Origin: Caldilineaceae bacterium
Lineage (GTDB): Bacteria; Chloroflexota; Anaerolineae; Caldilineales; Caldilineaceae
Direction: 5' to 3'
Assembly (NCBI GenBank): GCA_020846635.1
Contig: JADLDO010000024.1
Coordinates: 62,001 to 126,000 of the forward strand
Length of the DNA stretch: 64,000 nucleotides
Below are positions 17,453 to 25,836 of the stretch, one piece after another. The notes under the pieces are model-generated. The model was not told where the DNA came from and ran no database searches. It saw only the letters and a program-made list of their open reading frames with translations. Both the position numbers and the translations under genes were made by a program. The stretch's first letter is position 1, and the number at the start of each line of letters is the position of its first letter.

Positions 17453-18883
17453 ATGCTCAAACGTTTCTCCACAAACTACATGGTCTTTTTGTTCCTCATC
17501 GATGCGATCATTGTGCAGGTCTCGTTAGGATTGGGGATGCGTCTGCGTCTTTCCTTGCCTTTGGGGCCCAACCTGCTTCCTATCTGGGTTCCTGAGTATG
17601 TCTTTGTGCCTACGCCCTGGCTGCATGTGGCCGTAGGCATCATCTGGGCTATCAGCCTGCAACTGGGTTTTGTCTATACGCCGCGCAAGATCATCTACTG
17701 GTTTGAAGAACTCCAGCATGTGCTGTTGAGCCATACTGTGGCCGCGCTTTCTTTTGCCGGTTTGCTCTATCTTGTCAAGGTCGATCTGCCCCGACTAACC
17801 TTTGGCTACTTTTATCTGCTGGCGCTTGCCGGCTTCATCGGTTATCGCCTCGTCTTGCGCGTCCACTACCGCGTTCAGCGCAACCACGGCATCGGCATCA
17901 CACGCGTCCTGATCATTGGTGCCGGGCGGATCGGCGAAGACATTATCCGGCAGCTAGAACATCAAAATTGGTCTGGGTTTGAGGTGGTTGGCTTCCTGGA
18001 TGACAATCCCAGCGCGCTGCATGAGATGGCCCTCCAAGCCACTGTGCTGGGGCGGCTTGACGATGCGGTGACGATCTGTCGCCAACACGAGATTGACGAG
18101 ATCATCTTTGCTCTGCCCCTGCATGCCCATACGCGCCTTGCCAATTTGGTTTCGCGCTTGCAAGAGCTGCCTGTGCGCATCCATGTGGTTCCCGATTATT
18201 TTGATCTCACCTTCCACGCTGCCACCATCGAAAACATTGGTGGTATTCCGCTCATCGGCCTGCGCGACCCGGCGATTGACGGCTTCCAGCGCTTTGGCAA
18301 GCGGCTGATGGACCTAGCGCTGGCCGGTGTGGGGCTGCTTTTGTTGTGGCCTGTGATGTTGGTGGTGGCGATTGCCATCAAACTTGAGGATGGTGGGCCA
18401 ATTCTCTATTCCAGCAGCCGCGTGGGAGAAAATGGCCGGCTCTTCTATATGTACAAATTTCGCTCAATGGTCGTCAACGCGGACAAACTCCAGGACGTGG
18501 TCAGCCATACCGATGAAAATGGGCATCTCATTTTCAAACATATTGATGATCCGCGTATTACACACATTGGTCGTTTTATCCGGCGCACCAGCATTGATGA
18601 ACTTCCCCAGCTGTTCAACGTCATCAAAGGGGAGATGAGTTTGGTGGGGCCGCGCCCCGAACTGCCGTGGCTGGTAGAGTCCTATGAGCCGTGGCAGCGC
18701 AAACGCTTTGCCGTTCCGCAAGGCATTACAGGATGGTGGCAGGTCAACGGGCGCAGTGAGAATCCCATGCACCTACACACAGACCAAGACCTTTATTACG
18801 TCCAACATTACTCTCTCTGGCTGGACATCCAAATTCTCTGGCGAACCATCAGCGTCGTGTTTCGGGGCAGAGGTGCCTATTGA
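17453..18883 (+). CDS. Undecaprenyl-phosphate sugar-1-phosphate transferase (exopolysaccharide priming enzyme)
   Basis: Polyprenyl glycosylphosphotransferase that starts the repeat unit by moving a sugar-1-phosphate (often glucose or galactose) to undecaprenyl phosphate. Architecture is the WbaP/WcaJ type: four or five N-terminal membrane segments (about residues 1-135), a nucleotide-binding-like middle domain starting VLIIGAGRIGEDIIRQLEHQ, and the catalytic bacterial sugar transferase domain from about residue 275, with one hydrophobic hairpin, YKFRSMVVNAD, DDPRITHIGRFIRRTSIDEL, QLFNVIKGEMSLVGPRPELP and GITGWWQVNGRS. ATG 17453 matches the usual short cytoplasmic N-terminus. Full length at 476 residues. 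The donor sugar cannot be fixed. Confidence 0.92.
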   Translation: MLKRFSTNYMVFLFLIDAIIVQVSLGLGMRLRLSLPLGPNLLPIWVPEYVFVPTPWLHVAVGIIWAISLQLGFVYTPRKIIYWFEELQHVLLSHTVAALSFAGLLYLVKVDLPRLTFGYFYLLALAGFIGYRLVLRVHYRVQRNHGIGITRVLIIGAGRIGEDIIRQLEHQNWSGFEVVGFLDDNPSALHEMALQATVLGRLDDAVTICRQHEIDEIIFALPLHAHTRLANLVSRLQELPVRIHVVPDYFDLTFHAATIENIGGIPLIGLRDPAIDGFQRFGKRLMDLALAGVGLLLLWPVMLVVAIAIKLEDGGPILYSSSRVGENGRLFYMYKFRSMVVNADKLQDVVSHTDENGHLIFKHIDDPRITHIGRFIRRTSIDELPQLFNVIKGEMSLVGPRPELPWLVESYEPWQRKRFAVPQGITGWWQVNGRSENPMHLHTDQDLYYVQHYSLWLDIQILWRTISVVFRGRGAY

Positions 18884-18984
18884 GGCGCGTCATGATGCGC
18901 CACGAGAGATGTAGCGTTAGAGCCGTAATGTTTTGTGAAGTTCTTCGGCAAGGCTTTTCCCATCGCAATAGGAAATAGGAGTTC

Positions 18985-20691
18985 ATGGCAGCACAAACCA
19001 CAGAGATCTATCCTGACAACGTTCGATCTGACTATTCAGATGAAATCGATCTGCGTCGTTACTTACTCGTCTTGCTCAAATGGTGGCGAGAAATTCTATT
19101 GATCGTCATTCTGGCCGGGGTGCTTGCCGGTGTAGCGGTCGCGACCTTAAACAATAGCCGTACACCTCTCTATGAAGCAAGCGCCGATCTGATCATCGCA
19201 CGCTTGAGCAGCAATATTGAACTCGATGAGCGCATCAGTACGACCAGCGGCACCTCAGAGACGGATGTCAATGCCTGGCGTGCTTCTCTGCTCCAACTTG
19301 TGAAAAGCAGCGTTGTTGCCAATCAGGTACTTGAGGAACTGGACAGCGAACTTCCCGCAGGGCTGCGAAAACCAGACGCATTGCTCAGCATCATTTCGGC
19401 TGAGGTTCCGCTTTCGCCGGATGAACGAAGCGCCAGTAATCTTATTCGCGTTACCGCGGAAACATCCGATCCAACGGTTTCAGCACAGATTGCCAATAGT
19501 TGGGCGCGCCATTTGGTTACCTATATCAATGGGCTCTACGGTGAAGTGCCGGAAGCGATGATCGAAAGCGTGATGGCGGAACGAGACCAATCTCTCTTTG
19601 CCTATCAGACGGCGCAGAAAGGCTTGGAGGAGTTCGTTGGGAGCAGCCAGATTGATGCGTTGAATCGCCAGATTGGTGAAAAAATGGGACTGCGCGATGA
19701 ACTTGTGCTCAATCATTCGCGCATGATCAGCGCCGTGGTGAGCACAGAATACAATTCACGCATTGGTCTCTATAAAGCACTGGTCGCCGCGCCCGCAGAG
19801 CAGACTCGAAATGTTGTCACCGCCCAACTGAGCGCTAATGTAGAAGCATTGGAATTGCTCTATACGCTGCGTGGTTCAGCAATGACACAGCTAAACCAAG
19901 CGCGTAACATGGAACGCAGCCTTGTGGCGGGGGGCGCGGCTGCGGCCAAAAGCAACGTCTCTGCGCTGCAACTGCTCAAGTTGGCCGCCTTTTCCTCGCT
20001 GCAAGTCTCTGAACGTCTGCCGGTAAACTTGTCCTTTATCAGCCCAGACCAGGATTTGGAGATGAGCCTGGAGGAGCAGTTGGCGGACGTGAGGGCGCTC
20101 GTCGCTGTTTTTGAGGATTATGTTGCCAGCCTGGATGATGACATTGAGGCACTCGCCCAGGCCGAAGGGGCCACAACGGAACTTGCTACCCTGACCAGCC
20201 TAGAGAATCATCTTGAGGGCCAAAAGCAGATCGCCGGTTCCGGTGTCTATTCAGATGCCGCGTCGGTCTATGCACAACTTCTAACTGCAGAGGTCACGCC
20301 CGGACAGTTGCCCGCCGAGATCAGTTCGACTTATATCGAGAATCATGAAGCGTTGGTCACGCAGCTAGAGGGTGAAATTCGTTCGCTCCAGGCTGCTCTG
20401 TCCGCAGAAGAGGCCCGTGAACTCCAGTTGACCCACCAGCGCGACCAAGCGTGGACGACCTATGAGACGGTGGGAACGAAGTTGCAGGAATTGAACTTGT
20501 TACGATCCTCGGCGAATTCGGAAGTGCGCTTGGGGAATCCTGCCTTGCCGCCGACTGAGCCTTCACCCCAACTCGGTCTGCTGCTCCCTGTGGCCGCGGC
20601 GCTCATCGCCGGATTCCTCTTTGCAGTCTTGTTGGCGTTGATTGTTGATAGCGTAGGGGGCTCCCCTCTCTTTGCGCGTCGTCCCGTGTAA
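18985..20691 (+). CDS. Wzz/chain-length determinant-like polysaccharide co-polymerase
   Basis: Inner-membrane polysaccharide co-polymerase that should set chain length together with the polymerase. After an N-terminal cytoplasmic stretch with EIDLRRYLLVLLKWWREILL, the first transmembrane helix (about residues 34-54) leads to a Wzz domain ending near residue 180. A long periplasmic helical region of predicted coiled coils follows, then a second membrane helix near the C terminus (LLLPVAAALIAGFLFAVLLA, about residues 532-551). No Walker motifs or tyrosine cluster are present, so the BY-kinase half of Wzc-type proteins is absent and no separate kinase gene is visible in this window. It ends 29 bases before the phosphomutase gene. 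Confidence 0.85.
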   Translation: MAAQTTEIYPDNVRSDYSDEIDLRRYLLVLLKWWREILLIVILAGVLAGVAVATLNNSRTPLYEASADLIIARLSSNIELDERISTTSGTSETDVNAWRASLLQLVKSSVVANQVLEELDSELPAGLRKPDALLSIISAEVPLSPDERSASNLIRVTAETSDPTVSAQIANSWARHLVTYINGLYGEVPEAMIESVMAERDQSLFAYQTAQKGLEEFVGSSQIDALNRQIGEKMGLRDELVLNHSRMISAVVSTEYNSRIGLYKALVAAPAEQTRNVVTAQLSANVEALELLYTLRGSAMTQLNQARNMERSLVAGGAAAAKSNVSALQLLKLAAFSSLQVSERLPVNLSFISPDQDLEMSLEEQLADVRALVAVFEDYVASLDDDIEALAQAEGATTELATLTSLENHLEGQKQIAGSGVYSDAASVYAQLLTAEVTPGQLPAEISSTYIENHEALVTQLEGEIRSLQAALSAEEARELQLTHQRDQAWTTYETVGTKLQELNLLRSSANSEVRLGNPALPPTEPSPQLGLLLPVAAALIAGFLFAVLLALIVDSVGGSPLFARRPV

Positions 20692-20720
20692 TCTTTTTCA
20701 CTCCAGAGAATCCAACATCC

Positions 20721-22211
20721 ATGACAATTCACTTTGGGACGGACGGCTGGCGCGCCGTCATCAGCGATGAGTTTACCTTTGAGAACGTACGGCACGTTGC
20801 ACAGGCAATAGCCGAAAAGACACTCTCCGATCTACCTGCCGCTCAACGCGGCACAGGCCCGTGGATGGTGGTGGGCTTTGATACCCGTTTTCTCAGCGAC
20901 CGCTATGCCGTTGCTGTAGCCGAGGTGCTCGCTGCCAATGGCATCCGTGTCTGGTTGGCCCAGGCCGACGCGCCTACGCCGATGATCAGCTACGCTATTG
21001 TAGACAAACAGGCCCTCGGGGGTGTCATGATCACCGCCAGCCACAACCCACCGCGTTATAACGGCATCAAACTCAAAGCCGCCTATGGAGGATCGGCCAC
21101 GGCTGCGGTTGCCAAAGCGGTGGAGGCGCGCATCAATGCCAACCAGACGGCACGTACCCGGCCCAAACAGATGGAGATTGAGGTCGCGCTCAGTGCTGGG
21201 TTGGTGATGCGTTTTGACCCCTTGCCGGCCTATGAAGCCCACTTACGCACATTGATAGATTTCGAGCGCATCCGCAACACCCAGATCAACGGCAGCCAAG
21301 TGCGTGTGGCGGTTGATGCTATGTATGGTACGGGCCGCGTTTATCTGCGTCGTCTGCTTGAGGACGCAGGCTGTGCCGTTACGGAATTACGCTATGAGAT
21401 GAATCCAGGCTTTAACGGCATCCACCCGGAACCGATTGCGCGCCATCTCAAGCCTTTGATCGACATCATGTTGGAAGGGAATCACCAAGTGGGACTCGCC
21501 ACAGATGGCGATGCCGACCGCATTGGCGCGGTGGACCCCACCGGGCGCTTTATTGATCCCCACTGCATCATGGCGCTGCTGCTCGATTATTTGGTGAACG
21601 ATCGCCATCTCACTGGCAGCGTGGTCAAGACGGTCAGCACGACACAGATGCTCAATCGTTTGGCCGACCGTTACGGGCTGAAGATTCACGAAACGCCGGT
21701 CGGCTTTAACCACATCTCTGACCTCATGCTGCATGAGAGCGTTTTGCTGGGGGGCGAGGAGAGTGGCGGGATCAGCATGTTGGGGCATATCCCAGAGGGC
21801 GATGGTATTCTCATGGGGCTGCTGCTGGTGGAGTTGGTGGCGGCGCGCGGCAAGACATTGGCGCAGCTCTGCGATGAATTGATGGCCGCGCCCCATGTGG
21901 GGACCTTTTGCTATGCCCGCTTAGATCGCCCGGTACGCGCTTTCCGCAAGTCGGAACTGGTCGCCGATTTGATTAAACGTGCGCCCAGGGAGTTGGCAGG
22001 CGTGCCAATTGCGCGCATTAGTGACCAGGATGGCGTGAAGTATTTTCTCGGCGATAATAGTTGGCTTTTGATTCGCCCCAGCGGCACAGAACCTGTGCTG
22101 CGTATCTATGCGGAAAGCCACAGCGATGAGCAGGTGCGGCGGCTGCTGGAAGCAGGCGCACAGATGGCAGAGGAACTGCTCGGCGCACCGCAGTTTGCAG
22201 GTGGGGCGTAA
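20721..22211 (+). CDS. Phosphoglucomutase/phosphomannomutase family protein
   Basis: Alpha-D-phosphohexomutase supplying sugar-1-phosphates for nucleotide-sugar synthesis. All family landmarks are present: N-terminal FGTDGWRAVISDEFTFENV, the phosphoserine loop GGVMITASHNPPRYNGIK (about residues 95-112), the magnesium loop LATDGDADRIGAVD (about residues 258-271), the sugar-binding GGEESGGISM (about residues 346-355) and the phosphate-binding RPSGTEPVLRIYAES near the C terminus. Length 496 fits. It ends the plus-strand glycan locus; a large palindromic region follows. Whether it uses glucose, mannose or glucosamine phosphate is not decided by these motifs. Confidence 0.92.
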   Translation: MTIHFGTDGWRAVISDEFTFENVRHVAQAIAEKTLSDLPAAQRGTGPWMVVGFDTRFLSDRYAVAVAEVLAANGIRVWLAQADAPTPMISYAIVDKQALGGVMITASHNPPRYNGIKLKAAYGGSATAAVAKAVEARINANQTARTRPKQMEIEVALSAGLVMRFDPLPAYEAHLRTLIDFERIRNTQINGSQVRVAVDAMYGTGRVYLRRLLEDAGCAVTELRYEMNPGFNGIHPEPIARHLKPLIDIMLEGNHQVGLATDGDADRIGAVDPTGRFIDPHCIMALLLDYLVNDRHLTGSVVKTVSTTQMLNRLADRYGLKIHETPVGFNHISDLMLHESVLLGGEESGGISMLGHIPEGDGILMGLLLVELVAARGKTLAQLCDELMAAPHVGTFCYARLDRPVRAFRKSELVADLIKRAPRELAGVPIARISDQDGVKYFLGDNSWLLIRPSGTEPVLRIYAESHSDEQVRRLLEAGAQMAEELLGAPQFAGGA

Positions 22212-22284
22212 GCGCGGCGTTGCTAAGAGAGCGTCAGTTGTCAATTGTGAACTGATGTACCACAGTGGCGAGGCCGCCCAGGGC

Positions 22285-22403
22285 AACGCCCCCTGAACGG
22301 GACTTACCAGGCAACTAAGATCACCCTCCCGCGCCCAGAGGGCTCCCCAGCTTCCGGGAGGGTTTCATGGCGCATAATCTGTGAGTCCCTTTCAAGGGGC
22401 GTT
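22285..22403. repeat. Composite palindromic region with degenerate GGAAGC-type hairpin
   Basis: Outer arms AACGCCCCCTGAACGGGA (22285-22302) and TCCCTTTCAAGGGGCGTT (22386-22403) are inverted repeats with two mismatches in 18. Inside lies a shorter pair, ACCCTCCCG (22323-22331) and CGGGAGGGT (22355-22363), the outer part of the dispersed CCCTCCCGGAAGC hairpin found elsewhere in the window; the inner core here is degenerate but keeps GCCCAGAGGGCT. The region lies between convergent genes and probably terminates transcription from both sides. Confidence 0.7.
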
Positions 22404-22411
22404 GTTTGCCA

Positions 22412-22433
22412 GCCGGATGGTTTACCGTCCGGC
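22412..22433. terminator. Hairpin downstream of the minus-strand Yip1 gene
   Basis: GCCGGATGG (22412-22420) and CCGTCCGGC (22425-22433) form a nine-pair stem with one G-T wobble and the loop TTTA. It lies 8 bases past the stop of the minus-strand gene ending at 22441. No clear T-tract follows, so Rho-independent activity is uncertain. Confidence 0.5.
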
Positions 22434-22440
22434 GGTCTCG

Positions 22441-23214
22441 CTAGAAGATTGCGCGCAAGATGGTTGTCGCCGTCGCCAGCAAGAGGGTAAAGGCAATCAC
22501 TGAGACGACGGCACCGGGAAGGATTACGGCGAGAACTGCGCGACCCCAGTCTAGCCCCGTCACAGCACGCACACTGCGTAGGTAGACCAGAAGCATCCAG
22601 ACCACTGCCACAAGTTGAGCCAAAGCACCCAACCAGGGAACCGGCCCTAGCCCGGTCAAGATCAGGGGAACCGCGGCGTAGCTTGTCACTGCCAAGAAGC
22701 GCTGTAAGGTGGGGGGCGCGCCCCAAATCTTCGCTGCCAACAGCACCGCAGTGCCATAGACCAGCCACCAGGTAATCCAGCGCAAAGGCCAATTGATCCA
22801 TACGCCCAGGCTTGTCAACAAGCCTGCCAGCCAGCCGGGCAGCAGCGCCGGTGGCAATCCGGCCAATCTCTGCCATGTCTCGCTCCAGAGGGCCGGGATT
22901 GTGCCGTCTGTGGCCTGCTGCTGGGCAAGCTGCGCCAGCGGGAGCGTGCTGCCGAAGCGCATGGCAGTGACAGCGTTGACCAGGAAGGGAAGCAGGCCCG
23001 CCAGCAAAGCCGCGAGGACTACCAGCCCCAACCCTTGACGCATGCTGAGCGTCCAGACGTTGCCGGACGGTTCTCGTTCTGGAACAGACTCCGTGTCAAA
23101 CTGTAGTTGAATGGCCTGCTGCACCTGGTGAAGTGTGGGCAGCCACCCTGACCACCACGCGCTTCGCTGTGGGGGAAGGGTGCCATCCGCGGCCAAAAAG
23201 CGGCTGCTGTTCAT
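22441..23214 (-). CDS. Yip1-family membrane protein
   Basis: Integral membrane protein with about five hydrophobic helices after a ~50-residue polar N-terminus (first helix near GLGVVLAALLAGLLPFLVNAV in the translated frame, then AGLLTSLGVWINWPLRWITW, AVTSYAAVPLILTGLGPVPW and a final VILPGAVVSVIAFTLLLATA). The pattern, including the helix beginning with a conserved SYAAVPLIL, resembles bacterial Yip1-domain proteins. Its start overlaps the stop of the upstream gene by four bases (23211-23214), so the two Yip1-like genes are translationally coupled and likely form a hetero-complex. The biochemical role of bacterial Yip1 proteins is unknown. Confidence 0.72.
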   Translation of the reverse strand: MNSSRFLAADGTLPPQRSAWWSGWLPTLHQVQQAIQLQFDTESVPEREPSGNVWTLSMRQGLGLVVLAALLAGLLPFLVNAVTAMRFGSTLPLAQLAQQQATDGTIPALWSETWQRLAGLPPALLPGWLAGLLTSLGVWINWPLRWITWWLVYGTAVLLAAKIWGAPPTLQRFLAVTSYAAVPLILTGLGPVPWLGALAQLVAVVWMLLVYLRSVRAVTGLDWGRAVLAVILPGAVVSVIAFTLLLATATTILRAIF

Positions 23215-23921
23215 ACGCGGCCTCCCATGATCAGGACAAGGCTGGTGAGTGCTGCGACAAAGAAGCTAATGAGAATCAAGAGGATGGGCGCGGCCAGGAC
23301 TGCCAGCGCCGAACGCTGCCAGGAGAGGTCGTGCGTAATCTCCACAGCGCGATAGGTAATCAGCAAGGCCCAGAAGGCCAACAAGATTCCGCTGACGGAA
23401 ACCAGGGGGATGATGGTCAGGACGCCCAGGATTTGGGGTGCAACGGCCAACGCTGCTGTCCCCAGCATTTGCACCAGCGTTCCCTGCCCGCCCAAGAGAC
23501 GAGCCGCGCCGTGGGTTGTCAACGCCAGAAAGAGCCATTGCAACACCAACCCAATGGGCACAAGCAAGGCGAAGAAGAGACGCGCAAAGCCCCCTTGATA
23601 GCCGACAAAGCCCGCTCCCCAGCCCCACACTTGGCGAAAGAAATTCTCAACCTGCGAGGGGTCCCCACCCATGCCAATCAGGGCGGCGAGTTGCTGGATG
23701 CTGGGAAGCAGCGCCTCGCGTACGGCGGCTGCCGGGGGCAGGCTGGCTGTCCAGAGGAGACCCCCGATCAGATGCGCGCCTCCCAACAAAACCCCGACAC
23801 AGGTGACTAGGAAAAGCCCTTCAACCCACGGATTGTCATCCTCTGCCAGGGTCAGAAAAGGCTCTGCTTCCAATACCAGCGCCTTACCCACAAGTCCGGG
23901 ATAGCTCTTTGGCTGTAACAT
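23211..23921 (-). CDS. Yip1-family membrane protein
   Basis: Paralogue-like partner of the next gene. A short polar N-terminus (MLQPKSYPGLVGKALVLEAE) precedes five predicted membrane helices, e.g. GLFLVTCVGVLLGGAHLIGG, LFFALLVPIGLVLQWLFLAL, AALAVAPQILGVLTIIPLVS and SALAVLAAPILLILISFFVA. The helix with GTAALAVAPQILGVL corresponds to the conserved Yip1 helix. Four-base overlap with the following gene indicates coupling. It faces away from the polyamine operon across a 412-base region, so promoters for both directions should lie there. Function is unknown beyond membrane location. Confidence 0.72.
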   Translation of the reverse strand: MLQPKSYPGLVGKALVLEAEPFLTLAEDDNPWVEGLFLVTCVGVLLGGAHLIGGLLWTASLPPAAAVREALLPSIQQLAALIGMGGDPSQVENFFRQVWGWGAGFVGYQGGFARLFFALLVPIGLVLQWLFLALTTHGAARLLGGQGTLVQMLGTAALAVAPQILGVLTIIPLVSVSGILLAFWALLITYRAVEITHDLSWQRSALAVLAAPILLILISFFVAALTSLVLIMGGRV

Positions 23922-24333
23922 GGCGTAGTTCCAAATCTACTAGATACTCTACGGCTGCATAGGGATAGAATCGCGCCCGACACCCCTATCATAGCACAGC
24001 GGTTCGCGCCATCACAATGGTTTAATGCGGCGGTTTGATATGACGGTTGGGTATGCTCGCTGGGCTCGCTGGCATATGCTTTATCTTGAAGTCTAGAGAA
24101 TCTCTACAATGATCTCTACATTGGCCCTCCCTATTTGACTCTTGCCCTAAATACCCTTACCATTTTTTCTGGCCCGTTTTTGGGTTGAGGTCATACAGAC
24201 GTTTTCAGTTGTTCAGTGTAGCTTTACTGAGCGTGGTCTTGGCGCGCGGCCATTCCGTGTGCCCTCTTGTCAAGCAGGCTCTCGCCGGGCCATTCTTATT
24301 TTGTCAACTTTTACCCAGAAGGACTTTGTCACC
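23922..24333. other. Divergent intergenic region without a gene
   Basis: About 410 bases between the minus-strand Yip1 pair and the plus-strand polyamine operon. I see no ORF with a ribosome binding site, no tRNA and no riboswitch fold I can name. It holds a tandem 9-base repeat GCTCGCTGG (24055-24072) and a near-tandem 12-base repeat ATCTCTACAATG/ATCTCTACATTG (24099-24122), which may be regulator sites. Promoters for both directions are expected here but none could be placed confidently. Confidence 0.5.
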
Positions 24334-24879
24334 ATGCGACTTATTCCACGTAAACTCTTCCTGACGCGCGGTGTCGGCGTCCACCGAGAGAAATTGACCA
24401 GCTTCGAGATGGCGCTGCGCGAGGCAAGCATCGCCCATTTCAACCTGGTACGTGTCTCATCCATCTTCCCACCCCACTGCCAGATCGTCTCCAAAGAAGA
24501 GGGGCTGCCCTTGCTACAGGCAGGAGAGATCGTCTTTGCGGTATTGGCGGAAATGTCCACCAACGAGCCAGGGCGGCGCATTGCCTCCTCCATTGGCGTG
24601 GCACGTCCCGCTGATGTCGATAAGTATGGCTATCTCTCCGAGCATCACACCTATGGTCAGACCGAGCAGGAAGCCGGTGACTATGCGGAGGACCTGGCCG
24701 CGACCATGCTTGCTACCACCCTGGGCATCCAGTTTGACGCCGAGAAGGATTATAACGAGCGCAGGGAGCAGTACTTCATGGGCGGCGAAATCGTCGATAC
24801 GACCAGCATCACGATGGCGGTAACCGCGCAGCCGGGCGGCGTCTGGACAACCGTCATCTCAGCAGCCATCTTGGTCTAG
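24334..24879 (+). CDS. Pyruvoyl-dependent arginine decarboxylase
   Basis: Decarboxylates arginine to agmatine, the first step of polyamine synthesis from arginine. The proenzyme is expected to self-cleave in [11 protein letters not shown]: by homology to the Methanocaldococcus jannaschii enzyme the cut is between Ser42 and Ser43 of this protein, turning the second serine into the pyruvoyl group. Other family segments are [20 protein letters not shown] near the N terminus and [23 protein letters not shown] 24334 is chosen because the conserved sequence begins there and AGAAGGAC lies upstream; in-frame sequence before it is not conserved-looking. 181 residues, normal. It is the first gene of a three-gene operon. 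Confidence 0.93.
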   Translation: MRLIPRKLFLTRGVGVHREKLTSFEMALREASIAHFNLVRVSSIFPPHCQIVSKEEGLPLLQAGEIVFAVLAEMSTNEPGRRIASSIGVARPADVDKYGYLSEHHTYGQTEQEAGDYAEDLAATMLATTLGIQFDAEKDYNERREQYFMGGEIVDTTSITMAVTAQPGGVWTTVISAAILV

Positions 24880-24898
24880 CGGGCAAAGGAGCGGCGCG

Positions 24899-25798
24899 GT
24901 GGCGGCAGCCGAATATGACAATTTCTTAGGATTAGCGCCAGAGTATTCTGATTCGGAACAGGCCGGTGTGCTGGTGCTGCCTATTCCCTTTGAGGCGACT
25001 GTCAGCTATGGTGGGGGGACTGTGCGTGGCCCCGAAGCCATCATCTCTGCCTCGCAGCAGGTGGAATTATATGACCGTGAGTTTGATGAGGAACCGGCCC
25101 TGGTCTATGGAGTACATACCCTGCCGCCATTGGCGTTTCCCGATGACTCAGCGGCAGCCATCGCCGCGATTGCCCAGGTTACGGCGGCGGCTGCGGCGAC
25201 GGGCAAACTGGTGGTGGGGCTGGGGGGTGAGCACACGGTCAGCGTGGGCTTTGGTCGTGGGCTGGCACAGGCACTTGGTGACCCGATTACACTGGTGCAG
25301 ATCGACGCCCATGCCGACCTGCGCGATGAGTATGAGGGATCGCCCTACAGCCACGCCTGTATTGCGCGCCGCCTTGTGGAAGGTCGGACGGTCGAGCAGG
25401 TGTTGCAGTTGGGGATTCGTTCGGTCTGTAGCGAGGAAGTCGAGTTTGCCCGCCAAAATTCCGAGCGCGTGCGCATCTGGTATGCCGAAGAGGTTCATGC
25501 CGGAGGCTGGCAGGAAGAATTGGCGGCGCGGCTGGCGGGCAAGCGCGTCTATCTCACGATTGATGTGGATGGGCTTGACCCTGCCATTGTCCCTGCCACG
25601 GGTACGCCTGAACCGGATGGGCTGACCTGGGTGGAGACGCTCGACATTGTGCGGCTGGTTTGCCAGAGCAGCCAGATCGTGGGGATTGACTGTGTAGAGC
25701 TTGCTCCCTACCCAGGACAACATGCGGCTGACTTTGCCGTTGCCAAGCTGCTCTATAAGACCATCAGCTATGCCATGCGTTTTGGTCGCACAGGATAA
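24899..25798 (+). CDS. speB: Agmatinase (ureohydrolase family)
   Basis: Hydrolyses agmatine to putrescine and urea, using the product of the upstream decarboxylase. The binuclear manganese ligands of the arginase/agmatinase family are all visible: GGEHTVS (His), DAHADLRDEYEG (Asp-His-Asp, about residues 137-148) and DVDGLDPAIVPATGTPEPDG (two Asp, about residues 222-241). The start is GTG at 24899 after AAAGGAG, 20 bases past the decarboxylase stop. 299 residues, full length. The close pairing with a pyruvoyl arginine decarboxylase supports agmatine rather than arginine or guanidinobutyrate as substrate. Confidence 0.92.
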   Translation: MAAAEYDNFLGLAPEYSDSEQAGVLVLPIPFEATVSYGGGTVRGPEAIISASQQVELYDREFDEEPALVYGVHTLPPLAFPDDSAAAIAAIAQVTAAAAATGKLVVGLGGEHTVSVGFGRGLAQALGDPITLVQIDAHADLRDEYEGSPYSHACIARRLVEGRTVEQVLQLGIRSVCSEEVEFARQNSERVRIWYAEEVHAGGWQEELAARLAGKRVYLTIDVDGLDPAIVPATGTPEPDGLTWVETLDIVRLVCQSSQIVGIDCVELAPYPGQHAADFAVAKLLYKTISYAMRFGRTG

Positions 25799-25836
25799 AA
25801 AGCGGCTAAACGGGGGCCCAAAAAAGGAATCGTTCA

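Noticed and set aside
17392..17595. GTG-initiated frame upstream of the priming transferase
   Set aside because: It overlaps the transferase in a different frame and has no conserved sequence.
23922..24333. Riboswitch or RNA gene upstream of the polyamine operon
   Set aside because: The long leader invites this, but I could not find a named aptamer core or a stable terminator/antiterminator pair.
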